Source: Liolophura sinensis (taxonomy: Eukaryota > Mollusca > Polyplacophora > Chitonida > Chitonidae). From it: a DNA stretch of 64,000 nucleotides. The translations under genes were made by a program, and so were the position numbers. The DNA lies in contig NC_088300.1 in NCBI RefSeq assembly GCF_032854445.1, forward strand, positions 26,581,608 to 26,645,607. Direction: 5' to 3'. This document shows positions 22,901 to 29,035 of this stretch, one piece after another; the stretch's first letter is position 1; each line of letters starts with the position of its first letter. The notes under the pieces are model-generated. The model saw nothing but the letters and a program-made list of their open reading frames with translations. It ran no database searches and was not told the DNA's origin.

Positions 22901-25292
22901 CACAGCAATATCATGAATGAGTTCCCAAATCCCCACTGTCCCTCCAGAACAATATCGTGAATGAGTTCCCACATCCCCACTGTCCCTCCAGAACAATATC
23001 GTGAATGAGTTCCCACATCCCCACTGTCCCTCCAGAACAATATCGTGAATGAGTTCCCACATCCCCACTGTCCCTCCAGAACAATATCATGAATGAGTTC
23101 CCACATCCCCACTGTCCCTCCAGAACAATATCGTGAATGAGTTCCCACATCCCCACTGTCCCTCCAGAACAATATCGTGAATGAGTTCCCACATCCCCAC
23201 TGTCCCTCCAGAACAATATCGTGAATGAGTTCCCAAATCCCCACTGTCCCTCCAGAGCAGTATCATGAATAAGCTCCCACATCCCCACTGTCCCTCCAGA
23301 ACAATATCATGAATGAGTTCCCACATCCCCACTGTCCCTCCAGAACAATATCGTGAATGAGTTCCCACATCCCCACTGTCCCTCCAGAACAATATCGTGA
23401 ATGAGTTCCCAAATCCCCACTGTCCCTCCAGAGCAGTATCATGAATAAGTTCCCACATCCCCACTGTCCCTCCAGAACAATATCGTGAATGAGTTCCCAC
23501 ATCCCCACTGTCCCTCCAGAACAATATCATGAATGAGTTCCCACATCCCCACTGTCCCTCCACAGCAATATCATGAATGAGTTCCTACATTCCCACAGTC
23601 CCTCCAGAGCAGTATCACGAATGAGTTTCCAGGTCCCCACTGTCCCTCCAGAGCAGTATCATGAATGAGTTCCCACATCCCCATTGTCCCTCCAGAGCAG
23701 TATCATGAATGAGTTCCTACATCCCCAATGTTTCTTCGGAGCAGTATCATGAATGAGTTCCCACATCCCCACTGTCCCTCCAGAACAATATCATGAATGA
23801 GTTCCCACATCCCCACTGTCCCTCCACAGCAATATCATGAATGAGTTCCTACATTCCCACAGTCCCTCCAGAGCAGTATCACGAATGAGTTTCCAGGTCC
23901 CCACTGTCCCTCCAGAGCAGTATCATGAATGAGTTCCCACATCCCCATTGTCCCTCCAGAGCAGTATCATGAATGAGTTCCTACATCCCCAATGTTTCTT
24001 CGGAGCAGTATGATGAATGAGTTCCCACATCCCCACTGTCCCTTAAGAGATGTATCATGAATGAGTTTCCAAGTCCCCACTGTCCCTCCAGAGCGGTATC
24101 ATGAATGAGTTCCCACATCCCCATTTTCCCTCCAGAGCCGTATCACGAATGAGTTTCCAAGTCCCCACTGTCCTTCCAGAGCAGTATCATGAATGAGTTC
24201 CCACATCCCCACTGTCCCTCCAGAACACTATCATGGATGAGTTCCCAGGACCCTCCAGAGCAATATCATGAATGAGTTCCTACATCCCCACTGTCCCTCC
24301 AGAGCAGTATCACGAATGAGTTCCCACATCCCCACAGTCCCTCCAGAGCCGTATCACTGATGAGTTCCCACATCCCCACTGTCCCTCCAGAGCCGTATCA
24401 TGAATGAGCTCCCACATCCCCACTGTCCCTCCAGAACAATATCGTGAATGAGTTCCCAAATCCCCACTGTCCCTCCAGAGCAGTATCATGGATGAGTTCC
24501 CAGGTCCCCACTGTCCCTTCAGAGCAGTATCATGGATGAGCTCCCAGGTCCCTTCATAACAGTATCATGGATGAGTTCCCAGGTCCCCACTGTCTCTCCA
24601 GAACAGAATCATGAATGTTCCCAGGTCCCTCCAGAGCAGTATCATGAACGAGTTCCCAAGTCCCTCTAGAACAAACTCATGGATGAGCTCCAGAACAGAT
24701 ATATGGAGGAACGCCCAGATCCCTCCAGAGCAGACTCATGGATGAGTTCCCACAGGGCACGGTGGTTCAAAAGTGTCTTTTCAGTTCAGAAGACTTTATA
24801 ATACCATTTTAACTTAACCCCAAATCTGCAGTTGTTATACTGGGCCTCTGTGCAACTGTGTTGATCTCTCAATTTCGATAAATTCTTAAATATATAATTT
24901 GACTTAATACAAGTATTACACTTTTGAACAACCGGACCCAGTTCCCCATTTTCTCTTTAGTGCTGTATCGTCCTATTCTGCCACGCATATGTCAGATTGA
25001 TTGTTCTTCTCCCTTAGTAATTCCATATGGCCGAACTGTCACTTTTTTCACTTCAAGTGGTTTAGCACACCCAGAATTAGCAGTTTGCCTTGTGTTTAAA
25101 AACACAATGGCAAAAAATGTGTCAGATACACCGTACTGAGCAAGTTTCTCCTGACCTTACTCTTTTATTCTTTATTGTTTCTCCCACAGCTTGGTGACAG
25201 CTGATCTAGCATTCTTCTCGGGTAATTACAAGACACTGAAAGGCTTAGAGGAATTAGCCCATGATTTCAATGATGTATGGGAACCAAGATGA
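1858..25292 (+). CDS. VPS54: VPS54, GARP complex subunit (22 exons, 5' partial)
   Basis: VPS54 is one of four subunits (VPS51-VPS54) of the Golgi-associated retrograde protein complex, which tethers endosome-derived carriers at the trans-Golgi network. The exons join to 2,229 bases with consistent phases, giving 742 residues ending at TGA 25290-25292. The chain begins at the segment matching human residue ~177 (IFMxPxFxLD) and shows the hallmark blocks LSHYLDIVEV, TVHQTQPTIQLLLSTNEFVG, LGSQLAEMEKLI, LADQMRLLNYP, NRFHDERKTKLS, LDNERWKQADVPSEF, CQLVLGAGALQLVGL, GGPQHGLVTADLAFFSGN and a terminal VWEPR. The C-terminal half is the conserved Vps54 domain. The linker between LLVILNRAK and the DVMVSDGEF block is shorter than in vertebrates. 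Introns are loaded with minisatellites and SINEs. The identification rests on remembered family sequence and is very secure; exon borders are chosen by GT/AG and phase. Confidence 0.96.
2060..2512 (+). repeat. Minisatellite, ~66 bp unit, about 7 copies (VPS54 intron)
   Basis: Units follow the pattern TGTGCCAGAATTCTGTTCTG then TTATGCATGGATATAACAGT then a TATCTTTTACA-like end. Units are 65-66 bp and 10-20% diverged. Because 66 is divisible by three, overlapping ORFs run through on both strands; I regard these as a by-product. Confidence 0.9.
2903..3045 (+). CDS. VPS54: VPS54 exon b
   Basis: Encodes LSHYLDIVEVQIAKQIS, AFFHAMSSHEKLQDYL and CKAVKQL, ending on the first two bases of an Arg codon (CG) before donor GTGAGT. 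This is one of the most conserved VPS54 blocks. Confidence 0.96.
3442..3626 (+). repeat. SINE family A, lacking its 3' tail
   Basis: Contains the tRNA-like head (AGCACTTCGCAATGACTCAG, box B-like GAGTTCAAGTTCAGC) and the body phrases TACGTGGGAAGGTCTTCCAG and CAACCTGTGGATGG, stopping after CTCTGCCCCG. Loss of the 3' end must be a later deletion. Confidence 0.8.
3856..3955 (+). CDS. VPS54: VPS54 exon c
   Basis: Completes the split Arg codon, then encodes DKIHEIDTTLARGPLKVMSL and ends at LHNK before donor GTCAGT. The acceptor is TTTTTACAG. Confidence 0.94.
4224..4366 (+). CDS. VPS54: VPS54 exon d
   Basis: Encodes LKLMSTVHQTQPTIQLLLST, NEFVGALDLIS and QELAGVHCF, ending inside an Arg codon (AG) before donor GTTAGC. 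Acceptor TATTTTCAG. Confidence 0.96.
4509..4669 (+). repeat. SINE family A, 5'-truncated
   Basis: Begins inside the body (GGTCCATCAGCAACTGTCAG) and ends CACCAATCAAAAAAATAAA. It is flanked by an imperfect 12 bp target duplication (CTTAACGCAGTT at 4497-4508, CTTGACTCAGTT at 4670-4681). Confidence 0.8.
4670..5491 (+). other. VPS54: VPS54 intron remainder, no recognised element
   Basis: AT-rich sequence. A 148-codon open frame (5029-5475) lies just before exon e but has no recognisable domain and ends before the acceptor. Confidence 0.6.
5492..5618 (+). CDS. VPS54: VPS54 exon e
   Basis: Completes the Arg codon and encodes HLGSQLAEMEKLIEKM through SDLNRPVTDSQVLTQE. Acceptor TTTTTACAG, donor GTACGT. 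The downstream intron contains the 114 bp minisatellite. Confidence 0.95.
5727..7208 (+). repeat. Minisatellite, 114 bp unit, 13 copies, derived from a SINE
   Basis: ATTACCTTGGTGCCACTAGT (or its variant) recurs at 5841, 5955, 6069, 6183, 6297, 6411, 6525, 6639, 6753, 6867, 6981, 7095 and 7209: exact 114 bp spacing with no indels. Each unit contains GGTTTACTCCAGATACTCC and AATTTCCTCCACCCATAAAC, phrases of the dispersed SINE-B family. The array is preceded by a box B-like GGATTCAAACC at 5722. It fills the VPS54 intron 5619-7427. Confidence 0.95.
7428..7535 (+). CDS. VPS54: VPS54 exon f
   Basis: 36 codons: EKLVAILFGMLRFHKFNF then IEVYKEEVCATLKSTIKQ, equivalent to the vertebrate LxxLVFGLLKQRKLNFLEIY block. 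Acceptor GTTTCCAG, donor GTATGT. Confidence 0.94.
7536..8161 (+). other. VPS54: VPS54 intron, no recognised element
   Basis: AT-rich. Reading frames running out of exon f are intron read-through. Confidence 0.6.
8162..8220 (+). CDS. VPS54: VPS54 exon g (short)
   Basis: Encodes TVVEAVAVVDDINTEGNVS and ends on AG of a Ser codon before donor GTGAGC. It lies where the vertebrate protein has the variable VSQTEEIDTD segment. The assignment rests on phase continuity plus the acceptor ATTCAG. Confidence 0.85.
8566..8662 (+). CDS. VPS54: VPS54 exon h
   Basis: Encodes LADQMRLLNYPLWMDLLKTI and FANLLVILNRAK, closely matching vertebrate LADQMRMLNFPQWFDLLKDI. The acceptor follows a short (GTT)n run (GTTGTGCAG); donor GTGAAG. 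Confidence 0.95.
8803..8958 (+). repeat. SINE family A, degraded
   Basis: Recognisable phrases: CAGCTCATGCTGGCT, TTTGTCAGCAACCTGCAGGT, TTCTTGAGTACGGCGTAAAA. The A/T tail is lost and the body has internal changes. Confidence 0.7.
9203..9333 (+). CDS. VPS54: VPS54 exon i (variable linker)
   Basis: Encodes EFCAVVRDVVGIAAGRTK then a Pro/Ser-rich stretch (APTPISSPTVESSKN). It ends GT before donor GTAAGA so that it joins in phase to the next exon. The vertebrate counterpart is a long Ser-rich linker, so this shorter version is a lineage difference. The 3' border could also be two bases earlier, but only this border keeps phase. Confidence 0.82.
9762..9894 (+). CDS. VPS54: VPS54 exon j (its 3' end and donor seed the 83 bp array)
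   Basis: Encodes EEVDVMVSDGEFYKLGSGL, KEMLCTVCDHAHDRCVKV and LAARAK, matching vertebrate VDIMVSED...DICHDRAVKFLMSRAK. The exon ends AAG at 9894 with donor GTGAGG. The last ~55 bases plus donor are the first unit of the tandem array that follows. Confidence 0.93.
9841..11640 (+). repeat. Minisatellite, 83 bp unit, about 22 copies, containing VPS54 exon end and splice donor
   Basis: ATGACAGGTGTGTCAAGGTG... recurs at 83 bp spacing (for example starts at 9864, 9947, 10030, 10113, 10196, 10279, 10362, 10445, 10528). The first unit is the genuine 3' end of exon j with donor GTGAGG. Two sub-families exist: to ~10700 units read GTGACCACGCCCATGACAGG, and after that GTTACCATGCCCATGGCAGG. About two thirds of units keep GT after GGCAAAG; others have GATGAGG, which removes the donor. 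One unit (~10555) has a changed junction and another (~10605) a 2-base deletion. Confidence 0.96.
11641..12440 (+). other. VPS54: VPS54 intron, no recognised element
   Basis: AT-rich intron sequence between the 83 bp array and a SINE; nothing recognised. Confidence 0.6.
12441..12747 (+). repeat. tRNA-derived SINE (family D) with CACT-type tail
   Basis: Head AGAGCATCTGCTTCGGGAGG with box B-like GGGTCAATCCTGGGTT. The 3' end GTACGATGTTAAACCTCAAG then CACTCACT resembles the LINE 3' end at ~33340-33372 and the short tail insertion at 41560-41598. Confidence 0.75.
12788..12919 (+). CDS. VPS54: VPS54 exon k
   Basis: 44 codons: DGFIEKLNSTEFVGLSREIE, QFVQDCGSVCGRRSTSL, RGSLQSQ. It joins directly (phase 0) to ..AARAK, as in vertebrate SRAKDGFLEKLNS. 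Acceptor GGTTGACAG, donor GTAACA. Confidence 0.95.
13036..13189 (+). repeat. SINE family A, 5'-truncated, with perfect 14 bp target duplication
   Basis: Starts GGCCGTAAGTGGGAAGG and ends CACCAATCAAATAAATAAAT. The duplication TTAATCACCATATC lies at 13022-13035 and 13190-13203. It sits just 3' of VPS54 exon k. Confidence 0.92.
13590..13639 (+). CDS. VPS54: VPS54 exon l (short)
   Basis: 50 bases encoding ANRFVNRFHDERKTKL plus AG of a Ser codon; donor GTGAGT. It matches vertebrate IKFVNRFHEERKTKLS. Confidence 0.95.
13880..14230. repeat. Possible interspersed repeat, unclassified
   Basis: A locally GC-richer block inside an AT-rich intron (for example CTTTACGTGTATGGCGAGG, GATGGACTCGGCGATTTATG). 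It lacks ORFs and splice-compatible coding sequence. It looks like an inserted element but no termini were found. Confidence 0.3.
14586..14668 (+). CDS. VPS54: VPS54 exon m
   Basis: Encodes LILDNERWKQADVPSEFQQL and VDHIRKT plus the first base of a Gly codon; donor GTGGGT. Acceptor GTGTTTCAG. Confidence 0.94.
14834..14869 (+). CDS. VPS54: VPS54 exon n (36-base microexon-like)
   Basis: Encodes QLSLPEKKIDI and matches vertebrate KIALPEKK. Acceptor TTCTGCAG, donor GTAAAG. This is the shortest exon of the gene; its length is divisible by three, so it could be skipped without a frameshift. Confidence 0.88.
15225..15392 (+). repeat. Two-copy tandem duplication, ~70 bp
   Basis: CATTAGAAGATCAGTCAGGA followed by GCGTGTGGTGGTTGTCTCCA and AATCTTA occurs twice in tandem with a small indel. 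Confidence 0.85.
15526..15580 (+). CDS. VPS54: VPS54 exon o
   Basis: Encodes (D)SKPSEVLIIEDQKYVVV and GG of a Gly codon; matches vertebrate KPAEVLIVEGQQYAVVG. Acceptor ATTACAG, donor GTAAGT. Confidence 0.93.
15671..15860 (+). repeat. SINE family A with tRNA-like head, internal deletion, 8 bp target duplication
   Basis: Head GGGGCCTGTGTGGCTCAGTT, box B-like GAGTTCAAGTGCGGC, then directly the 3' part (CACCATAATGCTGGCCGCC) and tail. The central body (GTGGGAAGGTCTGTCAGC) is missing. TCAGTTAA flanks it at 15663-15670 and 15861-15868. Confidence 0.88.
15990..16095 (+). CDS. VPS54: VPS54 exon p (start of conserved C-terminal domain)
   Basis: Encodes TVLLLLKMVVEYCQLVDDIP and SACPDILTRLIDLLK, matching vertebrate TVLLLIRIILEYCQCVDNIP. 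Acceptor GTTTACAG, donor GTATGA. Confidence 0.95.
16150..17190 (+). repeat. Minisatellite, 96-99 bp unit, about 10 copies
   Basis: Units read GCATTCTGTTTGCTGCTCTG + AAGCTGAATGAATTGGCATT + CACATTCTGTTTGCTGTCTG + AAGCTGAATGGGACGTTATA. Each unit is itself a dimer of two related half-units built on ATTCTGTTTGCTG..TGAAGCTGAATG. A 191-codon minus-strand frame runs through it because 96 is divisible by three. Confidence 0.93.
17309..17672 (+). repeat. Outer SINE A copy interrupted by another SINE A
   Basis: The left part (GTGGGAAGGTCTACCAGCAA) runs up to 17365. The right part resumes at 17592 (CTTTCCACCAAATGCTAACT) and ends CCCAATCAAATAAATAAG. The two halves are continuous if the inner copy is removed. 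Confidence 0.85.
17366..17591 (+). repeat. Inner SINE A copy nested in another, 12 bp target duplication
   Basis: Starts CCCAGAAGTCTCTCATCAAT (5'-truncated, lacking box A) and ends AATAAATAAATCAAATCAAA. CTTTCCACCAAA is duplicated exactly at 17354-17365 and 17592-17603. Confidence 0.9.
17708..17795 (+). CDS. VPS54: VPS54 exon q
   Basis: Encodes SFNSRTCQLVLGAGALQLVG and LRKISTRNL plus G; donor GTAAGT. This is the highly conserved CQLVLGAGALQ core of the C-terminal domain. Confidence 0.96.
17796..18631 (+). other. VPS54: VPS54 intron, left part
   Basis: Mostly unrecognised. Near 18150-18225 the phrase GGGTGTAGGATC / GGGCGTAGGATC is repeated and is echoed at about 19560-19640 (GCGTAGGATGGGC), suggesting fragments of one element on either side of the TIR element. 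Confidence 0.4.
18632..19336. mobile_element. Non-autonomous DNA transposon candidate with terminal inverted repeats
   Basis: The left end TACTGTAAATGCCTTTTCAT followed by TCGC is the near-perfect reverse complement of the right end (GCGAATTG then AAAGGCATTTACAGTA). Subterminal GCGGATTTCGCGAA on the left is mirrored by ATCCGCGAAAGTT and AATCCGTGAAAG on the right. The interior (about 650 bp) has no ORF of note. A target duplication was not clear. Superfamily unknown. Confidence 0.6.
19844..19965 (+). CDS. VPS54: VPS54 exon r
   Basis: Encodes (A)LASRCLQLIVFYIPLVKTH, FQAHLSAKQVNMLKHFDQIS, K; donor GTAAGA. Acceptor CAATTTCAG. Confidence 0.95.
20455..20965 (+). repeat. Diverged tandem repeat, ~170 bp unit, 3 copies
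   Basis: AACTTCAACAGTTTTCCACA at ~20551, AATCCAACTGTTTTCTGTGG at ~20728 and AACTCCAACTGTGTTCCACA at ~20898 are each followed by GGTGGATACATAGATACA-like and GTTGTCATGGTAACC-like phrases. The units are strongly diverged, so it is an old array. Confidence 0.65.
21223..21303 (+). CDS. VPS54: VPS54 exon s
   Basis: 27 codons: DYKDHIEEIDKQLLAILDSM then FEVQLSK; donor GTAAGT. The 339 intronic bases upstream happen to be open in the same frame, but they resemble no VPS54 sequence and the acceptor CATGTACAG is well placed. Confidence 0.95.
21304..22028 (+). other. VPS54: VPS54 intron, no recognised element
   Basis: AT-rich; nothing recognised. Confidence 0.6.
22029..22136 (+). CDS. VPS54: VPS54 exon t
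   Basis: 36 codons: WEVKPPMPSNCFRSISKQIA, RLHEAIVDLLPHKQIQ; donor GTAAAA. It matches vertebrate YEVKAPVPSACFRNICKQM. Confidence 0.95.
22500..22594 (+). CDS. VPS54: VPS54 exon u
   Basis: Encodes DLFKKINKSFKSHLRLQLTR and LGVNNNGGPQH plus GG; donor GTAAGA. The following intron is almost entirely the 44 bp minisatellite. Confidence 0.95.
22614..24760 (+). repeat. Minisatellite, 44 bp unit, about 48 copies, with higher-order structure
   Basis: The unit reads GAGTTCCCACATCCCCACTG followed by TCCCTCCAGAACAATATCAT and GAAT. Variants (CAGAGCAGTATC, CACAGCAATATC, GTTTCCAGGTCC) recur in ordered blocks: one block of six units starting at 23581 repeats at 23845, exactly 264 bp later. Units decay and change length from about 24230 to the right edge. 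The minus strand is open for over 150 codons in places because the unit has no stop in some frames. Confidence 0.96.
25190..25292 (+). CDS. VPS54: VPS54 terminal coding exon
   Basis: Encodes LVTADLAFFSGNYKTLKGLE, ELAHDFNDVWEPR and TGA. The acceptor TCTCCCACAG completes the Gly codon. The end aligns with the vertebrate C terminus (..GLKDLDLNMAEIWEQKR). The position of the mouse wobbler leucine (L967) appears to be His here. Confidence 0.95.
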
Positions 25293-26275
25293 CAGCGTCC
25301 ATCAGCCTTGTACATATAGTACATGTATAAAGCTTTAAAATCCAATTTAACAGTTGAGTGCTGCAAGCCAAGTATGCCCACTCATATAAGATGTAAAAAT
25401 CACTAATGTTATTTTGTAATGTCCTGAACTGACAAATAGTGGTATTCCTACATAATGATGAATGGTTGTTCTTATGATATATGTGATACGTTTCATCTTC
25501 AGACTTGAACAAGGTGAAGGGAGATAACTGGTGATGAATGATGGCCACCGTCATTTAATTGACGGAACATATATTTACTGTATTTTCCTAATTTACAGCA
25601 TTGTTTTTACAGATTAATTATCTTAACATATGTATAGAGCAATGAGTACAGATTTTTGGACATCTTGGTTTTTCCATGAACATGGGTGGATATTTAAAAT
25701 TTATTGCACAAACTTGTATGTACTGTACATGTATATTGTAGTGCCGTGAATATGCTTCTAGAATTTTACATTCATATGTTTTAATATTAGTGCTATTAGG
25801 CTTATCCTTTGACATCATTAGCTATGAGTGTCACTGTATTGCTTATCATTTTTTCTCTTGCTAAGCTAACAAAAGCTGTACCTTGGTGTTTGTAACAAGA
25901 AATTAGTGGTATTAGCCAGCATTTTACTGGCATACTTTCCAAATTTCCATTTATCACTCTGTTAGTGAAGCCCATCAGACACGCATAATTGTTGATCAAG
26001 GAAGCCTGTTAAAGTGACTTGTAGAAGTATATATTTACTTCCTGTAAGATGTACCTCATTTCCTCTTCTCTCTTTTAAACCAGAAATGTTAACATCATAT
26101 TATTTTTATCTATGCATGTGTCTTTTCTTTGCAGTATTTTTTTGTTTCCACAAAGGGGAAGTTTCCTGTTTTAAAGATGCTATTGTAATTCAATAACTTC
26201 GCCAGTTTCTGTTGAAATATGTTTTTCTAAAAGTTTGCATTGTATATTGTATACTACATGTATATGGTATGTTTT
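25293..26275 (+). other. VPS54 3' UTR and downstream spacer
   Basis: AT-rich sequence after the VPS54 stop, presumably starting with the 3' UTR. No strongly placed poly(A) signal was identified; AATAAA occurs at about 27725 and 27898 but cannot be tied to the gene from sequence alone. Short frames on both strands show no recognisable domain. Confidence 0.5.
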
Positions 26276-26287
26276 AGATTCTATATT

Positions 26288-26532
26288 GGAGCCTCTGTGG
26301 CCGAGATGGTTACCAACCGTGTCGCAATGACTTGGGAGCCTCTCACCAAAGTGGTCATTGTGAGTCCAGCTCATACTGGCTTTCTGTTTGGCCGTATGTT
26401 GAAAATTCTGCAAACGACCGGCAGATGATCATTGGTCAGTTCGGTTTCCTTCGACCATAATGCTGGCAACCTTTGTTTAAGTGAAATATTCTTGAGTACA
26501 TCGTAAAGCATCAATCAGATAAATAAATAAAT
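26288..26532 (+). repeat. SINE family A, near full length, 12 bp target duplication
   Basis: Head GGAGCCTCTGTGGCCGAGAT, body CCAGCTCATACTGGCTTTCT, tail TCAATCAGATAAATAAATAA. Flanks AGATTCTATATT (26276-26287) and AGACTCTGTATT (26533-26544) match at 10 of 12. Confidence 0.88.
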
Positions 26533-26544
26533 AGACTCTGTATT

Positions 26545-26980
26545 ATCATTCCAACTGTTTGTATTGTAGAGTATTCTAACTTTATCTTTAATTTCTTGAA
26601 AATGCTGATATCATCATTTTGATAATATCATTATCTTGGTTGCTTTTCATTATTTCCTCTGAGGAAGATTACTAGAGGATAGTAGCAGATTAAATCACAA
26701 TTCACTTTAATTTAGTACTAGCTGGCTATATGGTATTGCTGTATCATATTGTAAAACCGGAGGTCACTAGTACACATAAGGTGTTGGTTTTGTACTGGCC
26801 TCTGACAAGGGGGTTTAATAGAGATTCCCCCACCTTCACTGTTCTTCAGGGCAGTGGTTAACAGCATGTGTACATGTATAACTGATTAGATAGTTTACAT
26901 GGAGTGCAGTGCCTTCCACTAGTATGACCACAATACATCACAAGAGGGAAAGTTCATCTATCGGTTGGCTAAAGGACGCT
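26545..26980. other. Intergenic spacer
   Basis: AT-rich, nothing recognised. Confidence 0.6.
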
Positions 26981-27088
26981 GGTTTACTTCTGAAACTCCA
27001 GTTACCTGCAGATATAAAATGGACCACCATAATATAAATGAAAGATTCTTGACTATGGTGTTCAGTCCCAATTAAATAAATAAAGAAG
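26981..27088 (+). repeat. SINE family B 3' fragment, degraded
   Basis: TTTACTTCTGAAACTCCAGT ... ACCACCATAATATAAATGAA ... CCCAATTAAATAAATAAA: same order of motifs as other B copies, with many changes. Confidence 0.55.
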
Positions 27089-27954
27089 TAAAGAGATTAA
27101 GAGACAGCACACTACATCAGTCTCGTGTCTGTTCTGACATTGACATATTCATCTGCTGCAGATCACACCTTTTCATGCCCTATAGTTATTACAATGAAAG
27201 TTTATTAAAATGTCTTTCAACCACCAGTGAAAAAATGTTAGGCTTGGGCCATGAAAGTGAAAAACAAAAAGTTATTACTCCATTAGAATAACTGACAGAA
27301 AATGAGTTAAAAATAGTACCTGGGAAAAAAGAATGCCACAAATTTCTCTTGAAAGTGATTGAAATAGGTCTGTACATTTTGTAAAATATATTTGACATAT
27401 AAAGAAGATGAAACTCCATAAAATGTAAACTGTCATGTAATTATATATATGTAAAACTTGTAATTCACTGATCGATTGTCCAGTGAAATTGTACATGATG
27501 AACTGTGATTTCATTGGTTCTTGGTGTGCAATATGCTAATTAGTGTCAATTGTAAACTTTGATATGTCGGATACATACAGATACATTTGTATGTGTATAG
27601 ATATGAACGCGTACCTCTTTTACAAATACACTTCCATGTTGACTCTTTTAGTACAACAGGAGAGGACTAAAACTCAGTTTGAAGGCTGTTCATCGAATGG
27701 CATTAACTTATGCTTTCATGGGAGAAATAAAATTTGTATTTGCTTAAATGTTTATGAATTGTACTGTTATGTAGACATTCATTAGCTGATAAATTCTGAA
27801 AGTCCTTAACTTTCTTATCGCCAAGATATGGTTGCAGTATTGCCGAAGTGGTGTTAAGCTATGATCATTCATCCCTTCTTAGATGTGGATGTTTACCAAT
27901 AAAGTGTAGCCCACATGTTACAATCCCACCAATGAAACAAATAGATCTAGTGAG
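27089..27954. other. Intergenic spacer
   Basis: AT-rich; short open frames only, none with a recognisable motif. Confidence 0.6.
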
Positions 27955-28170
27955 CGGGTTGTGACCGAGTGGTTGACGTGCTTCCCTTTCATTCGCTTTT
28001 GCTCACGCAAGAGGTGTTAATTGCTATTCTCGGATGGAATCTTCAAGATTCCACTGCTTCATTGTGCCCTGAGTTTTGATGACAATAAGCAGTGGACACT
28101 GCTGTGTGGTGTAATCTTACATGAAATTCACTGGAGACCACTTCGGCCACTAATATGACCTCTCACACGT
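27955..28170 (+). repeat. tRNA-derived SINE (family E)
   Basis: tRNA-like head GTGACCGAGTGGTTGACGTG, later AATCTTCAAGATTCCACTGC and ATGAAATTCACTGGAGACCA. The same order of motifs is seen in reverse orientation at 40500-40650, which defines a family. Confidence 0.6.
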
Positions 28171-28544
28171 GTGCTAAATGCTCGTACCGGAACTTCACTA
28201 TTCCATTTCTCAGCTATCATCGTATCATTGAAAAGTAACGAAACAGAGATAGGATACTTTATTTTTTGGTGAAATAAATGAGTGTAGCCAACAGAATCCT
28301 GTGTGAGAGGAGTGCACGAGTTAAAATATCTAATCAGTTAATGAAATTCAACAAACACATAAAGTAACTTCTTCATTGCCACTAACTGTAACTGACCCCG
28401 ACGCATTTCTAGGTGAAATATTCTAGAGTCAAATGCAGATCAACCTCTCCTCAATCCATTAGGCCAATGCTAAAACTTCAGTTAACCTTTAATAACTCAA
28501 ACAGCTAAAGCTGAACTTTAGTGCACATAGTGGCTCATTTCACT

Positions 28545-28765
28545 GAGATGGCCAGAGCTGGTCTCCCCACTCTTCCTGACCACAAAGTCGCATTCAGGCC
28601 CGAACGTAACTCTAGCTCTCTGCAGTTGCTGCCTCACATTAGGAGGTAGACCTATATGGTGAAGTGCGTTAAATAGTCCAGTTTCTTCAACTCATAACCT
28701 GGTATGACCACCTTCGAATATAAGTTAAGGTTTTTGAGTAGGCTACGACATTAAACATTAATTAA
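28545..28765 (+). repeat. Degraded SINE family B-like copy
   Basis: Late motifs AGTTTCTTCAACTCATAACC, TGACCACC, TTTTTGAGTAGGCTACGACATTAAAC follow the family order, but divergence is high. Confidence 0.4.
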
Positions 28766-29035
28766 AGCTGTTATCCAACAGCATTGCTGGGGTCCTCGCC
28801 CCTTATCTTCTACCACTTCTGGTAGCCTGATGTTTATAAAGTTCGGGATAATGAAGAAAACCAAAAAAAATGGAAAGGAATGCACTGGATTTGAACCCCT
28901 AGACTGCCGGGCGTCATTTACGATGGACCAAGTACTTAAGGCTAGCATAGACATTAGCTGGCTTTGATCTTCGGCTGACAGCCGAGAAAAATAAGTAGGA
29001 AGAATACATTGTTGCAGAGCTGACACCCCTTCTTA
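28766..29035. other. Spacer with antisense tRNA-like box
   Basis: TGGATTTGAACCCCTAGACTGC near 28889 looks like a reverse-complemented T-arm. It produces a 91-codon minus-strand frame that I do not believe. It could be a SINE head fragment. Confidence 0.35.

Noticed and set aside
22647-23563. Overlapping minus-strand ORFs of 81-158 codons
   Set aside because: They arise from the 44 bp repeat cycling through three frames (132 bp period); not plausible protein.
22614-24760. CRISPR-like appearance of regular arrays
   Set aside because: Units abut without unique spacers and lie in a spliced animal gene; these are minisatellites.
28751-29026. 91-codon minus-strand ORF
   Set aside because: It runs through an antisense tRNA-like box and SINE debris; no protein features.
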